Source of the DNA: Anaerolineaceae bacterium
GTDB lineage: Bacteria > Chloroflexota > Anaerolineae > Anaerolineales > Villigracilaceae
Direction: 5' to 3'
Assembly: GCA_009772985.1 (NCBI GenBank)
Contig: WOUS01000014.1
Coordinates: forward strand, 1-51,214
Length of the DNA stretch: 51,214 bases
Shown: positions 23,728 to 31,997 of the stretch, one piece after another
How positions within the stretch are numbered: position 1 is the first letter of the stretch
Layout: the number at the start of each line of letters is the position of its first letter
The notes under the pieces: generated by a model
The model's database searches: none
Told to the model about the DNA's origin: nothing
Seen by the model: the letters and a program-made list of their open reading frames with translations, nothing else
Translations under genes and position numbers: made by a program

Positions 23728-24865
23728 GGAAAAGAAACTCTGCGTTGCGGTAATTTTCGGCGGACGCTCCGGAGAACACGAAGTCTCCCTTGTTTCGGCG
23801 CGCTCGGTGCTGGAGGCGCTCGACCCGGCGAAATACGAAGTCTTCCAGGTCGGCATCACGCATGATGGCGCATGGCTGACCGGACCGGATGCGCGGGCAA
23901 AACTGGAAAGCGGCAGCACGGACGGACTGACTCCCTGCGCCCTCCTCCCCGACCCCTCCAAACCGGCCCTTTACGTTTTACGTTTTACGGATTACGGCAC
24001 AGTTCTGGAACACCTTACAGATATTGACGTTATCTTCCCCGTCCTGCACGGCACGTTCGGCGAGGACGGCACCCTGCAAGGCCTGCTCGAAATGGCCGAC
24101 CTGGCCTACGTCGGCGCGGGCGTGACCGGCTCCTCGGTCGGCATGGATAAGGGCATTTTCAAGGATGTGATGCGCGCCAACGGCATCCCGGTGGTCGAAT
24201 CCATCATCGTCCTGCGCTCCGAAATCGAGAAAGACATCGAAGCCGTCGTCCGCAAGGCCGAAAAGGTCGCGGGCTACCCGCTGTTCGTCAAGCCTGCCAA
24301 TTTAGGCTCCTCGGTCGGCATCACCAAGTGCAGCAGCCGCGCCGACCTGGGCGAGGGATTGCTGGAAGCCGCCGCCTACGACCGGCGCGTGCTGGTCGAG
24401 CGCGGCGTGGACGCCCGCGAGATCGAAGTGGCGGTGCTGGGCAACGACGCGCCCGAGGCCTCCGTCCCCGGCGAGGTCCTGCCGAGCCGCGAGTTCTACT
24501 CCTACGAATCCAAATACGTGGACGGCGCCTCCGGCCTGCTCATCCCAGCCCCCCTCCCGGCCGAGACCGCCGAAGAGATCCGCCGCCTGGCTGTGAAAGC
24601 CTACACAGCCATTGACTGCGCCGGCATGGCGCGCGTGGACTTCTTCCTCGAAAAAGCCACCACCCAAAGAACGGGTACAGGCGGCAAAATCTACCTGAAC
24701 GAACTCAACACCATCCCCGGCTTCACCGGCATCAGCATGTACCCCAAACTCTGGGAAGCCAGCGGACTCCCCTACCCTCAACTGGTGGACCGGCTCATCC
24801 GGTTGGCGCTCGAACGCAAAGCCGACCGCGACCGCACCGAACGCCGCTTCCGGAGAACGTTATGA
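23726..24865 (+). CDS. ddl: D-alanine:D-alanine ligase
   Basis: 379 residues of the ATP-grasp family, making D-Ala-D-Ala for MurF. Signatures are VAVIFGGRSGEHEVSLVSA, FPVLHGTFGEDGTLQGLLE, GVTGSSVGMDKGIFKDVM, PLFVKPANLGSSVGI, the lid and SYESKYVDGASGLLIPAPL, MARVDFFLE and LNELNTIPGFTGISMYPKL. Start at ATG 23726 (MEKKLCVAVIFGG); an ATG at 23711 would add repeat-derived residues. Residues 82-91 (LYVLRFTDYG) are encoded by a TTTACGT heptamer repeat. The stop overlaps the ftsQ start by 4 nt. Confidence 0.95.
   Translation: MEKKLCVAVIFGGRSGEHEVSLVSARSVLEALDPAKYEVFQVGITHDGAWLTGPDARAKLESGSTDGLTPCALLPDPSKPALYVLRFTDYGTVLEHLTDIDVIFPVLHGTFGEDGTLQGLLEMADLAYVGAGVTGSSVGMDKGIFKDVMRANGIPVVESIIVLRSEIEKDIEAVVRKAEKVAGYPLFVKPANLGSSVGITKCSSRADLGEGLLEAAAYDRRVLVERGVDAREIEVAVLGNDAPEASVPGEVLPSREFYSYESKYVDGASGLLIPAPLPAETAEEIRRLAVKAYTAIDCAGMARVDFFLEKATTQRTGTGGKIYLNELNTIPGFTGISMYPKLWEASGLPYPQLVDRLIRLALERKADRDRTERRFRRTL
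23970..23997 (+). repeat. Heptamer repeat inside ddl
   Basis: TTTACGT, TTTACGT, TTTACGG, ATTACGG run in a row in frame, in the middle of the N-terminal domain. Confidence 0.85.
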
Positions 24866-25836
24866 CCCGCTACAACCAGACCGTCTCGCGCGCCGAATTC
24901 GTACGCCAGCGCCGCACCTCCCGGACCCCGAACCGGTCCGCCGCGAAAAAGCCCGCCGCGCCGGCAGTCCGCCGCGTCTCCTCGACCGCCAGCCTGTTCC
25001 TGCCGGTCGAGCCGCGCGTGGACCCGCGCCGCCGCCAGGCGCGCGCCGGCTCCGGGTCGCGCCAGCGCTACGATTCCGTCTTCACTGTCTCCAAGACCCG
25101 CGTGCGCACGCCGGGGATCACTATCCCACAGTTCAACACCCGCTGGGTCTCGGCCCTGCTGACCGCCGCCCTGCTCTTCCTCCTGTACACGCTGTGGACT
25201 TCCTCCACATTCATCGTCACCGGCGCGGAGATCACCGGCAACCAGCGCCTGGGCACGGACGAAATCTTCGCCTCCCTGCACCTGTCTGGCAGGCCGATCT
25301 TCGCCGCCGTCCCGGCGGAAATGGAAGCCGGCCTGCGCGCCGCCTACCCCGACCTGTCGGCGGCAAGCGTGCGCGTGGCCTTCCCCAACCGGGTCATCGT
25401 CGAGGTGATCGAGCGGACGCCCATCCTGGCCTGGTACCAGAACGGGGCCATGGGCTGGATCGACGCGAACGGCGTGGCTTTCCCGCCGCGCGGCGCGGCC
25501 GACGGGCTGATCAACGTCGTCGCCAGCGGGACCCCGCCCCAGGTCCCGGACGAGGCGCTGCCGGTCTACGCGCAGGCCTACGTGCCGCCGGAGATGGTCC
25601 AGACGCTGGCGGCGCTGTATCCGTACGTCCCGGCCGGCGTGCCGATGATCTACGACCCGCAGTACGGCATGGGCTGGCAGGACCCGCGCGGCTGGCAGGT
25701 GTTCTTCGGCCACACGACCGATGACATCGCCCTGAAAGTCCAGACCTACCAATCCATCGTGGACGCGCTGGCGCGCGAAGGCCGCCAGCCGTCGCTCATC
25801 AGCCTGGCTTACCTGGACGCGCCGTTCTTCAAATAG
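24862..25836 (+). CDS. ftsQ: Cell division protein FtsQ/DivIB
   Basis: 324 residues. A basic, disordered N-terminal region of about 90 residues (rich in Arg, Ser, Pro) precedes one membrane helix (VSALLTAALLFLLYTLW). A POTRA domain follows (FIVTGAEITGNQRLGTDEIF, about residues 115-185) and then the FtsQ domain with VRVAFPNRVIVEVIERTPI and WQVFFG. FtsQ links the early and late division proteins on the outer side of the membrane. The Arg-rich cytoplasmic tail is longer than in most homologues. ATGA overlap with ddl, and ftsA follows 8 nt after. Confidence 0.88.
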   Translation: MTRYNQTVSRAEFVRQRRTSRTPNRSAAKKPAAPAVRRVSSTASLFLPVEPRVDPRRRQARAGSGSRQRYDSVFTVSKTRVRTPGITIPQFNTRWVSALLTAALLFLLYTLWTSSTFIVTGAEITGNQRLGTDEIFASLHLSGRPIFAAVPAEMEAGLRAAYPDLSAASVRVAFPNRVIVEVIERTPILAWYQNGAMGWIDANGVAFPPRGAADGLINVVASGTPPQVPDEALPVYAQAYVPPEMVQTLAALYPYVPAGVPMIYDPQYGMGWQDPRGWQVFFGHTTDDIALKVQTYQSIVDALAREGRQPSLISLAYLDAPFFK

Positions 25837-25844
25837 GCAACTTT

Positions 25845-27074
25845 ATGGACGAAATTGTCGTTGGCATTGACGTCGGCACGACCAAGGTCTGCACCCTGGT
25901 GGGACGGGTGGAGGAGGAAACCATCCGCATCCTGGGCGTGGGCCTCGAGCCGTCGGAGGGCATCAAGAAAGGCGTGATCGTGGACCTTTCGGCGGCGGCG
26001 CAGGCCATCACGCGCTCGGTCGAGAAGGCCGAGCAGACTTCGGGCGTGGAGATCACCGGGGCGCTGGTCAGCCTGGCCGGGGCGCACGTCTCGTCCATCA
26101 ACAGCCGCGGCGTGGCCGGGGTCTCCGGCGAGGCGATTGACGAAGTGGATGTGGAGCGGGCGCTGGATGCGGCGCGGGCAGTGGCCATCCCCCACAACCG
26201 CGAGGTGATCCACGTCATCCAGCGCGGCTTCACCGTGGACGGGCAGGACGGCATCCAGCAGCCGCTGGGGATGCACGGCTACCGTCTCGAAGTAGAGGCG
26301 CACATCATCACCGCCGCGCAGGCCACGGTGGAAAATTTAAGGCAGAGCGTGGGGGCGGCTGGCGTGGATGTGCTACAATTTGTGCTTAATTCGCTGGCCT
26401 CCGGCGACGTAGTCTTGAACGATACCGAACGCCAGATGGGCGTGGCCGTCTGTGACATCGGCGGCGGGACAACCGACCTGGCCCTGTACGTGGACGGCAA
26501 CGTCTGGCACACCATGGTGCTGGCTGTCGGCGGCAACCACGTCACCAATGACATCGCGCATGGCCTGCGGCTCCCCGTTTCGCAAGCCGAAGAGATCAAG
26601 AAACAGCACGGATACGCCCTCAAGTCGGGCGTGGGCGCTGAAGAGTACTTTAAAGTCCAGCCGTTTGGCGAGGACCAGCCCGCCCAGATCAACCGCCAGG
26701 ACCTGGCGAACATCATCGAGGCGCGGGTCGGCGAGATCTTCGGCCTAGTACGGCAGGAGATCAAACGCTCCGGCTACGACGGCCTGCTCCCGGCGGGCAT
26801 GGTGCTGACCGGCGGGACGAGCGCCCTGCCGGGCATCCGCCAGCTGGCCTCCGAGGCGCTGGGAATGCCGGTGCGCACCGCCCAGCCGGAGAACCTGGCC
26901 GGCCTGGTGGACCAGTTGAAAGGTCCGGCCTACGCCACGAGCGTGGGCCTGCTCCAGTGGGCCGCGGCCATGACGTTGTCGAATGCGCTGCCGGGGCGCG
27001 ATCGCTCCCGGCGCGTGAAAGGAGAGAGTCGTATGAACCCGGTCAAAGATTGGATCAAACGGCTGCTCCCGTAA
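25845..27074 (+). CDS. ftsA: Cell division protein FtsA
   Basis: 409 residues of the actin/Hsp70 ATPase fold. FtsA binds the FtsZ tail and tethers it to the membrane. Visible are VVGIDVGTTKVCTLVG (phosphate 1), DIGGGTTDLALYVDG (phosphate 2), LTGGTSALPGI (adenosine) and the inserted 1C domain (GALVSLAGAHVSSINS). The C-terminus after a basic linker, MNPVKDWIKRLLP, is an amphipathic helix of the kind that anchors FtsA in the membrane. The gap to ftsZ is filled by ten CAGTNNN heptamers. Confidence 0.95.
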   Translation: MDEIVVGIDVGTTKVCTLVGRVEEETIRILGVGLEPSEGIKKGVIVDLSAAAQAITRSVEKAEQTSGVEITGALVSLAGAHVSSINSRGVAGVSGEAIDEVDVERALDAARAVAIPHNREVIHVIQRGFTVDGQDGIQQPLGMHGYRLEVEAHIITAAQATVENLRQSVGAAGVDVLQFVLNSLASGDVVLNDTERQMGVAVCDIGGGTTDLALYVDGNVWHTMVLAVGGNHVTNDIAHGLRLPVSQAEEIKKQHGYALKSGVGAEEYFKVQPFGEDQPAQINRQDLANIIEARVGEIFGLVRQEIKRSGYDGLLPAGMVLTGGTSALPGIRQLASEALGMPVRTAQPENLAGLVDQLKGPAYATSVGLLQWAAAMTLSNALPGRDRSRRVKGESRMNPVKDWIKRLLP

Positions 27075-27076
27075 GT

Positions 27077-27146
27077 CAGTGGACAGTGGACAGTAGACAG
27101 TGGACAGTGGACAGTAGACAGTGTTCAGTGGTCAGTGACCAGTGGT
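27077..27146 (+). repeat. Ten-unit CAGTNNN heptamer array between ftsA and ftsZ
   Basis: Ten consecutive 7-mers begin with CAGT: CAGTGGA, CAGTGGA, CAGTAGA, CAGTGGA, CAGTGGA, CAGTAGA, CAGTGTT, CAGTGGT, CAGTGAC, CAGTGGT. The array starts 2 nt after the ftsA stop. There are no spacers, so it is not a CRISPR. Confidence 0.97.
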
Positions 27147-27198
27147 CGTCGAAATAATCGCAAACGACAGCCCTTCGGCAGAATTCAAGGAGGAACCT

Positions 27199-28332
27199 AT
27201 GGACGCAAAGAAAATCCAGACTGAAACCTTCGCCCGCATCAAAGTGGTTGGCGTGGGAGGCGGCGGCTGCAACGCCGTCAACCGGATGATCGAGGAAGGC
27301 ATCCAGGGCGTGGAGTTCGTCGCCATCAACACCGACGCGCAGGCGCTGATGCTCTCGAAGGCGACCACGCGCGTGCGCATCGGCAACAAACTGACGCGCG
27401 GCCTGGGCGCGGGCGGCAACCCGGAGGTCGGGCGCAAGTCCGCCGAGGAATCGGCCGAGGACCTGTACAGCGTGATGAAGGGCGCCGACATGGTCTTCGT
27501 CACTGCTGGACTGGGCGGCGGCACCGGCACCGGCGCGGCGCCGATCGTGGCGCAGATCAGCAAGGAGGTCGGCGCGCTGACCATCGGCGTGGTCACCCGT
27601 CCGTTCACCTTCGAGGGCAACCGCCGGATGCAGTCCTGTGAGACGGGCATGTCGAACCTGAAGGAGCACGCCGACACACTGATCGTCATTCCCAACGACC
27701 GCCTGCTCCAGATCATGGACAAGCGCTCCAGCCTGAACGATTCCTTCCGCATGGCCGACGACGTGCTGCGCCAGGGCATTCAGGGCATCTCCGAACTCAT
27801 CACCGTGCCCGGCCTGATCAACCTGGACTTCGCCGACGTGCGCACCATCATGTCGGAGGGCGGCGCGGCGTTGATGGCGGTCGGCAAGGCCTCCGGCGAG
27901 GACCGCGCCCGCGCAGCCGCCGAGCAGGCCATCTCCAGCCAGCTGCTCGACATCACCATTGACGGGGCGCGCGGCGTCCTGTTCAACGTGACCGGCGGCC
28001 CGAACCTGACCCTGTTCGAGGTCAACCAGGCCGCGGCCATCATCCGCGAGACCTCGCACCCCGACGTGAACCTGATCTTCGGCGCGGTGATTGACCCGGA
28101 CATGGGCGACGAAATCCGCGTCACCGTCATTGCCACCGGCTTCGAGCGCACCGGGATGCCGCGCCGCTTGACCCAGATGCGGCCCGCGGTGCAGAACCGC
28201 GCCGGCGCGGTGCGCACGCTGGAACCGGTCAGCGTGGAGGCCCGCCCGGCAGAGAACGCGTCCGAGTTCAAGCCGCAGGTGTTCAACACGGAAGACCTGG
28301 ATATCCCGACGTTCCTCCGAAACAGAAAGTAA
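27199..28332 (+). CDS. ftsZ: Cell division GTPase FtsZ
   Basis: 377 residues, the tubulin-like GTPase that forms the division ring. Visible are [13 protein letters not shown], the GTP signature [50 protein letters not shown] and [22 protein letters not shown]. The C-terminal tail [11 protein letters not shown] matches the conserved peptide bound by FtsA and other partners. The ATG at 27199 is preferred to an upstream in-frame GTG (27142) because AAGGAGG lies 5 nt before it and the usual family start follows. It is the last gene of the operon, closed by the terminator at 28352. Confidence 0.97.
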   Translation: MDAKKIQTETFARIKVVGVGGGGCNAVNRMIEEGIQGVEFVAINTDAQALMLSKATTRVRIGNKLTRGLGAGGNPEVGRKSAEESAEDLYSVMKGADMVFVTAGLGGGTGTGAAPIVAQISKEVGALTIGVVTRPFTFEGNRRMQSCETGMSNLKEHADTLIVIPNDRLLQIMDKRSSLNDSFRMADDVLRQGIQGISELITVPGLINLDFADVRTIMSEGGAALMAVGKASGEDRARAAAEQAISSQLLDITIDGARGVLFNVTGGPNLTLFEVNQAAAIIRETSHPDVNLIFGAVIDPDMGDEIRVTVIATGFERTGMPRRLTQMRPAVQNRAGAVRTLEPVSVEARPAENASEFKPQVFNTEDLDIPTFLRNRK

Positions 28333-28351
28333 ACCATTTACCGGTAACGCA

Positions 28352-28387
28352 ATCCCCGGCGCTTGCGAAGCGCCGGGGATTTTTTTA
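28352..28387 (+). terminator. Terminator of the division and cell-wall operon
   Basis: ATCCCCGGCGCTT and AAGCGCCGGGGAT form a perfect 13-bp stem with a 3-nt loop, followed by seven T. Confidence 0.95.
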
Positions 28388-28453
28388 TTCCTGATATTCC
28401 AACTCGTACCCGCCGATGCGGACCACATCCCCCTCCTGCGCGCCGGCCTTCTT
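28387..28453 (-). pseudogene. Duplicated 3' end of obgE
   Basis: 67 bases identical to 30657-30723, the last 22 codons or so of obgE on the minus strand. The match ends abruptly at 28453. It shows that DNA between here and obgE, including the TPR gene, was inserted beside or duplicated with the obgE end. Confidence 0.92.
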
Positions 28454-28628
28454 GAGCGCATGAACAATGAGCGCGCTCGGCTCAACCGGAATGACCGTAT
28501 CGCAAAACTGCCCGCAATTCAATTCCCACATAAGGGTTAGGGCCAGATTCACCAGGAGAGCGCTTTGAAAATCGTGCCCACAGGAGGGGCGACTTCTTCC
28601 ACCAACGCGGCGCAGGCAATCTGCCTAT

Positions 28629-28656
28629 TGAATCGCGACCTTGTACGGCATATAAT
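28629..28656 (+). promoter_or_regulatory. Promoter of the TPR membrane gene
   Basis: TTGAAT (28629-28634), a 16-nt spacer and TATAAT (28651-28656) lie 57 nt before the ATG. Confidence 0.6.
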
Positions 28657-28712
28657 GATTTTGGGAGCAGATCGGTGGGCATATTCGCTGCAAGTGTGAG
28701 GAGGATGACTCC

Positions 28713-30596
28713 ATGGACGAACCGCAGGTCAACGAACCGCAGATCCATAACAGCAAAGCCAAAGCTGCCAACTGGCTGAAAAACGATCAAGACCCCACAA
28801 AAGAACCACTGAACCGTGACAGGCCGGCAAAAAAACATTCCCGCGGCGTACCGCGCTGGCCGCTGGTTGTGGCATTGCTCAACGCCAGCGGGCTGGGGCT
28901 TGGCTACCTCTACATGAAAACCTGGGGCCGGTGGGCGTTCCACATGGCTGTCATGGCCCTGCTGATTTCCATCCCGCTCTGCGGCGGCGGACCGTTGGGG
29001 CTGGTGGCGCTGGGACTCTGGGGCAGCTGGATGATCCTCGACGGCTGGCTGCAGGCCAGGAAACTCATCCAGGCATCGCCGGAGGCGGTGGTCAAGAAAA
29101 ATGCGTGGATGCTGCTCCTGGCAGGCGGGCTGACGGCCCTCATCCTGCTCCCCTACCTGACGTACAACGTGCTGGGGGCGGTGGCCGGGTTCAAAGCGGA
29201 AGCAGCCTACCGGTCCGGGGACTACCGCACCGTCTACGAGACGTACGAGAGCGGTTCCCGCGTGTACGGCATGACGTTCACGTTCGATAAATCCCTGGCA
29301 GGTAAACGCGTGGCGTCGCTCGACGATTTGATGGCAGCCTCCGCCGCCTGGGAGAAAAAGGATTACGAAGAGGCCATCCGTCAGTATTCGGCCTACCTGT
29401 CAATCCGCCCGCCCGATGCAGTGTGGAAGACGGCCGACGGCGAGTTGCAGCAGGTTTATCTCGAATGGGCGCGCACGCGGGTGAACGAAAAGAAATACGA
29501 GGAAGCAATCGGCGTTTACGAGACCTATCTGAAAGATTACCCGCAAGGCACGTTCGCGGCCGAAGCGGAAACGGAACTGGGGCAGGCTTACCTGGCCTGG
29601 GCGCGTGGCCTGGCCGGGCAGGCGGACTACGAGCAGTCCATCAGCGTCTATCTGGCCTACCTCGATAAATATCCCCAGGGCAGCAGCAGGAGCGAAGCCG
29701 AAAGCGGGCTGGAGGAGACCCGGTTTAACCGGGCGCACGCCGCGTTGGAGCAAGGGGATCACCAAAATGCCGTCGAATTTTACGTGAGTTACCTGATGTA
29801 TTATCCCCAGGGCGCGTTCAAAGCCGAAGCCGAGAGCGAACTGGAGCAGGCGCGCCTGGGCCTGGCCCGCGACACGGCCGCGCAGGGCAAGTTCGAGGGC
29901 GCGATCACCTTGTATCTGGCCTTTCTCCAACAGTACCCGGAGAGCGGGTACAAGGCCGAAGTGGAAAGCGAAATGGAACTGGCGCACCTGGACTGGGCGC
30001 GGCAGGTTGCCCTGCAAAAATCGTACGAGAAAGCCGCAGGGCTGTATCTGGCCTATCTGGAAAAATATCCCAAAGGGAACTACAAGACCGAGGCGAACGA
30101 CGAATTAAAGCAGGTCTACGTGGACTGGAGCCGGGATACGGGCAGCCAGGGGAAGAGCGCCATTACGAGCGCGTACGAAAGCGCCGCCAAGGGCCAGGCA
30201 GCCGGGGTCCCCATCTTCGGCATCCTGGAAGACGAGCCTTCCAAGGCCTGGTATTCCGGGACTGACATCACCCTGCCGAGCGATATCAAAGCCGCGATGC
30301 CGGGACACTTCCGCGCCGCGGTGTTCATCGAGCAAAAGGTGGTAAAGGTGCAGACCTGCCCGTATATCCCAATCGGGACGATCATCCGCCGGCGCACCGA
30401 TTGGACCGTGAAACTGGTCAACCCGGCCAACGGTTATGTCAAGACTTCCAAAGTATTTTCCGGCAGCACGCCCGAAACCTGCCCCTACCGGCACTACTTT
30501 TCCTGGTCCAACAGCACGCACTACCACGACGGCAACCCGCCAAGCCAGGATGATGTCATTCGCTGGATCCGTGAGCAATTGGGCTGGATAAAATAG
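28713..30596 (+). CDS. TPR-repeat membrane protein of unknown function
   Basis: 627 residues. Residues 1-45 are charged, followed by three or four hydrophobic segments (about 46-165). From about residue 205 to 480 run six or seven TPR-like repeats of 42-45 residues, each with a Y-x-x-A-I-x-x-Y-x-x-Y-L core and a PxG turn (for example YEEAIGVYETYLKDYPQGTF and YEQSISVYLAYLDKYPQGSS). The C-terminal 140 residues hold GTIIRRRTDWTVKLVNPANG and three cysteines (QTCPY, ETCPY), a domain I do not recognise. TPRs bind other proteins, so a membrane-bound scaffold is plausible. It has a strong GAGGAGG, its own promoter and terminator, and lies between two copies of the obgE tail, so it is probably a recent arrival. 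Confidence 0.8.
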   Translation: MDEPQVNEPQIHNSKAKAANWLKNDQDPTKEPLNRDRPAKKHSRGVPRWPLVVALLNASGLGLGYLYMKTWGRWAFHMAVMALLISIPLCGGGPLGLVALGLWGSWMILDGWLQARKLIQASPEAVVKKNAWMLLLAGGLTALILLPYLTYNVLGAVAGFKAEAAYRSGDYRTVYETYESGSRVYGMTFTFDKSLAGKRVASLDDLMAASAAWEKKDYEEAIRQYSAYLSIRPPDAVWKTADGELQQVYLEWARTRVNEKKYEEAIGVYETYLKDYPQGTFAAEAETELGQAYLAWARGLAGQADYEQSISVYLAYLDKYPQGSSRSEAESGLEETRFNRAHAALEQGDHQNAVEFYVSYLMYYPQGAFKAEAESELEQARLGLARDTAAQGKFEGAITLYLAFLQQYPESGYKAEVESEMELAHLDWARQVALQKSYEKAAGLYLAYLEKYPKGNYKTEANDELKQVYVDWSRDTGSQGKSAITSAYESAAKGQAAGVPIFGILEDEPSKAWYSGTDITLPSDIKAAMPGHFRAAVFIEQKVVKVQTCPYIPIGTIIRRRTDWTVKLVNPANGYVKTSKVFSGSTPETCPYRHYFSWSNSTHYHDGNPPSQDDVIRWIREQLGWIK

Positions 30597-30617
30597 AACC
30601 CCTTTCCTCTTCCCCGG

Positions 30618-30653
30618 CCTGCCCACCATATCCCATGATGGGCAGGTTTTTTT
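30618..30653 (+). terminator. Terminator of the TPR gene
   Basis: CCTGCCCA (30618-30625) pairs with TGGGCAGG (30639-30646) and is followed by seven T. The obgE stop on the other strand lies immediately beyond it. Confidence 0.85.
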
Positions 30654-30654
30654 C

Positions 30655-31917
30655 TCATTCCTGATATTCCAACTCGTACCCGCCGATGCGGACCACATCC
30701 CCCTCCTGCGCGCCGGCCTTCTTCAACGCGTCATCCACGCCGAGACGTTCCATGAGTTTCTGGAAGCGGCGCACGGAGCCGTCCTGGTTCCAGGGGGTCA
30801 TCTCGGCGGCGCGCTCGATGGCCGCGCTCTTGACGCGCCAGCCGTCCGGTTCGCGGACGATGGTAAAGGCGCGCGGGTCTTCGACCGGGCGATAGACGGG
30901 CAGTTCGGGAGTCACGTCTTCGAGCGGAGGCGCTTCAGCCAGGCGTTCGGCGGCCTCGAGCAGCAACTCACGCACCCCCGTCCGCGCCAGGGCGGAGATG
31001 AGAACCACGTCCACCTTTTGCTTTTTGAATTTTGTTTTTAATTCCTTCCAGCGTTCCTGGACCTCGGGCTGGTCGGCCTTGTTGACGGCAACGATCTGCG
31101 GCTTCTGGCGGATGCGCGGGTCGAACAGCGCCATCTCGGCGTTGGTCTGGGCGTAATCGCCGAGCGGATCGAGGGAGAGTCCGTCGAGCAGGTGGACCAG
31201 GACCCGGGTGCGCTGGATGTGGCGGAGGAATTCGAAGCCGAGACCGGCTCCCTGCGAGGCGCCCTCAATCAGGCCGGGGATGTCGGCCAGCACGACCGTC
31301 GTCTCGTCGTCCACTTCTGCCACGCCCAGGTTCGGTTCGAGGGTGGTGAACGGGTACGCGGCGATCTTCGGTTTGGCGTTGGTCAGCACGGACAGGAGGG
31401 TGGATTTGCCGGCGTTCGGCACGCCGACGATGCCGATGTCGGCGATGAGTTTGAGTTCGAGGCGCAGGCGCTTCTCCTCACCCGGCGCGCCGTTCTCGGC
31501 GGTGCGCGGCGCCTGGTTGGTGGAACTCTTGAAGCGGGGGTTGCCGCGCCCGCCGCGCCCGCCCTTGCAGACGGTCAGCCGCTGGCCGGGCGTGGTCAGG
31601 TCGCCGATCAGTCCGCCGGAGGCGGCGTCGTAGACGACCGTGCCGGGCGGGACCGGAACGATCAAATCGTCGGCCGACCTGCCGGTCTTGTCGTTCGTCC
31701 CGCCGCCTTTGCCGTCCCCGGCAACGTAGCAAGCCGTGTGGCGGAAGGCGGCCAGCGTGTTGAGCGTGGGGCGCACTTCGAGGATCACATCGCCGCCGCG
31801 CCCGCCGTCGCCCCCGTCGGGCCCGCCGCGCGGCACGTACTTCTCGCGATGGAAATGCACCATCCCATCCCCGCCCTTGCCGGATTTGACTTCGATTTCT
31901 GCTTGATCTATGAACAT
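30655..31917 (-). CDS. obgE: Obg family ribosome-assembly GTPase
   Basis: 420 residues. ObgE/CgtA is an essential GTPase in 50S subunit maturation and the stringent response. The N-terminal Obg fold (residues 1-158) is Gly-rich (SGKGGDGMVHFHREKYVPRG, GGRGGRGNPRFKSS). The G domain has GVPNAGKSTLL, DIPGLIEGASQGAGLG and NKADQPE. The C-terminal OCT domain (from about 335) includes RAFTIVREPDGWRVKS and ends VVRIGGYELEYQE. The start MFIDQAEIEVKSG at 31917 matches the family. A TACAAT box lies 6 nt before the ATG and there is no Shine-Dalgarno, so it looks leaderless. LKTKFKKQKVD is encoded by a T/G heptamer repeat in a G-domain loop. The last 67 bp are duplicated at 28387. Confidence 0.96.
   Translation of the reverse strand: MFIDQAEIEVKSGKGGDGMVHFHREKYVPRGGPDGGDGGRGGDVILEVRPTLNTLAAFRHTACYVAGDGKGGGTNDKTGRSADDLIVPVPPGTVVYDAASGGLIGDLTTPGQRLTVCKGGRGGRGNPRFKSSTNQAPRTAENGAPGEEKRLRLELKLIADIGIVGVPNAGKSTLLSVLTNAKPKIAAYPFTTLEPNLGVAEVDDETTVVLADIPGLIEGASQGAGLGFEFLRHIQRTRVLVHLLDGLSLDPLGDYAQTNAEMALFDPRIRQKPQIVAVNKADQPEVQERWKELKTKFKKQKVDVVLISALARTGVRELLLEAAERLAEAPPLEDVTPELPVYRPVEDPRAFTIVREPDGWRVKSAAIERAAEMTPWNQDGSVRRFQKLMERLGVDDALKKAGAQEGDVVRIGGYELEYQE
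31014..31041 (-). repeat. Heptamer repeat inside obgE
   Basis: On the plus strand CCTTTTG, CTTTTTG, AATTTTG, TTTTTAA run in a row, encoding Lys-rich codons in frame on the minus strand. Confidence 0.75.
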
Positions 31918-31935
31918 GGGTCTATTGTAACAAAG

Positions 31936-31973
31936 AGGCCGGGTTTCCCGAAGGGGTGGGGAAAACCCGGCCT
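31936..31973 (-). terminator. Terminator of the lectin-sortase gene
   Basis: AGGCCGGGTTT (31936-31946) pairs perfectly with AAACCCGGCCT (31963-31973). On the minus strand it is followed by CTCTTTGTT, directly in front of the obgE -10 box. The T-run is weak. Confidence 0.6.
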
Positions 31974-31997
31974 GAGCTAACAATCAGAGTTTGGATG

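Larger units (their letters stand above)
28333..28712. other. Intergenic region after ftsZ with terminator, obgE fragment and TPR promoter
   Basis: This 380-base stretch holds the ftsZ terminator (28352-28387), the duplicated obgE tail (28387-28453) and a promoter at 28629-28656. I see nothing else in it. Confidence 0.55.

Noticed and set aside
27077..27146. Possible CRISPR array between ftsA and ftsZ
   Set aside because: Units are 7 bases with no unique spacers, and no cas genes are near. It is a simple tandem repeat.
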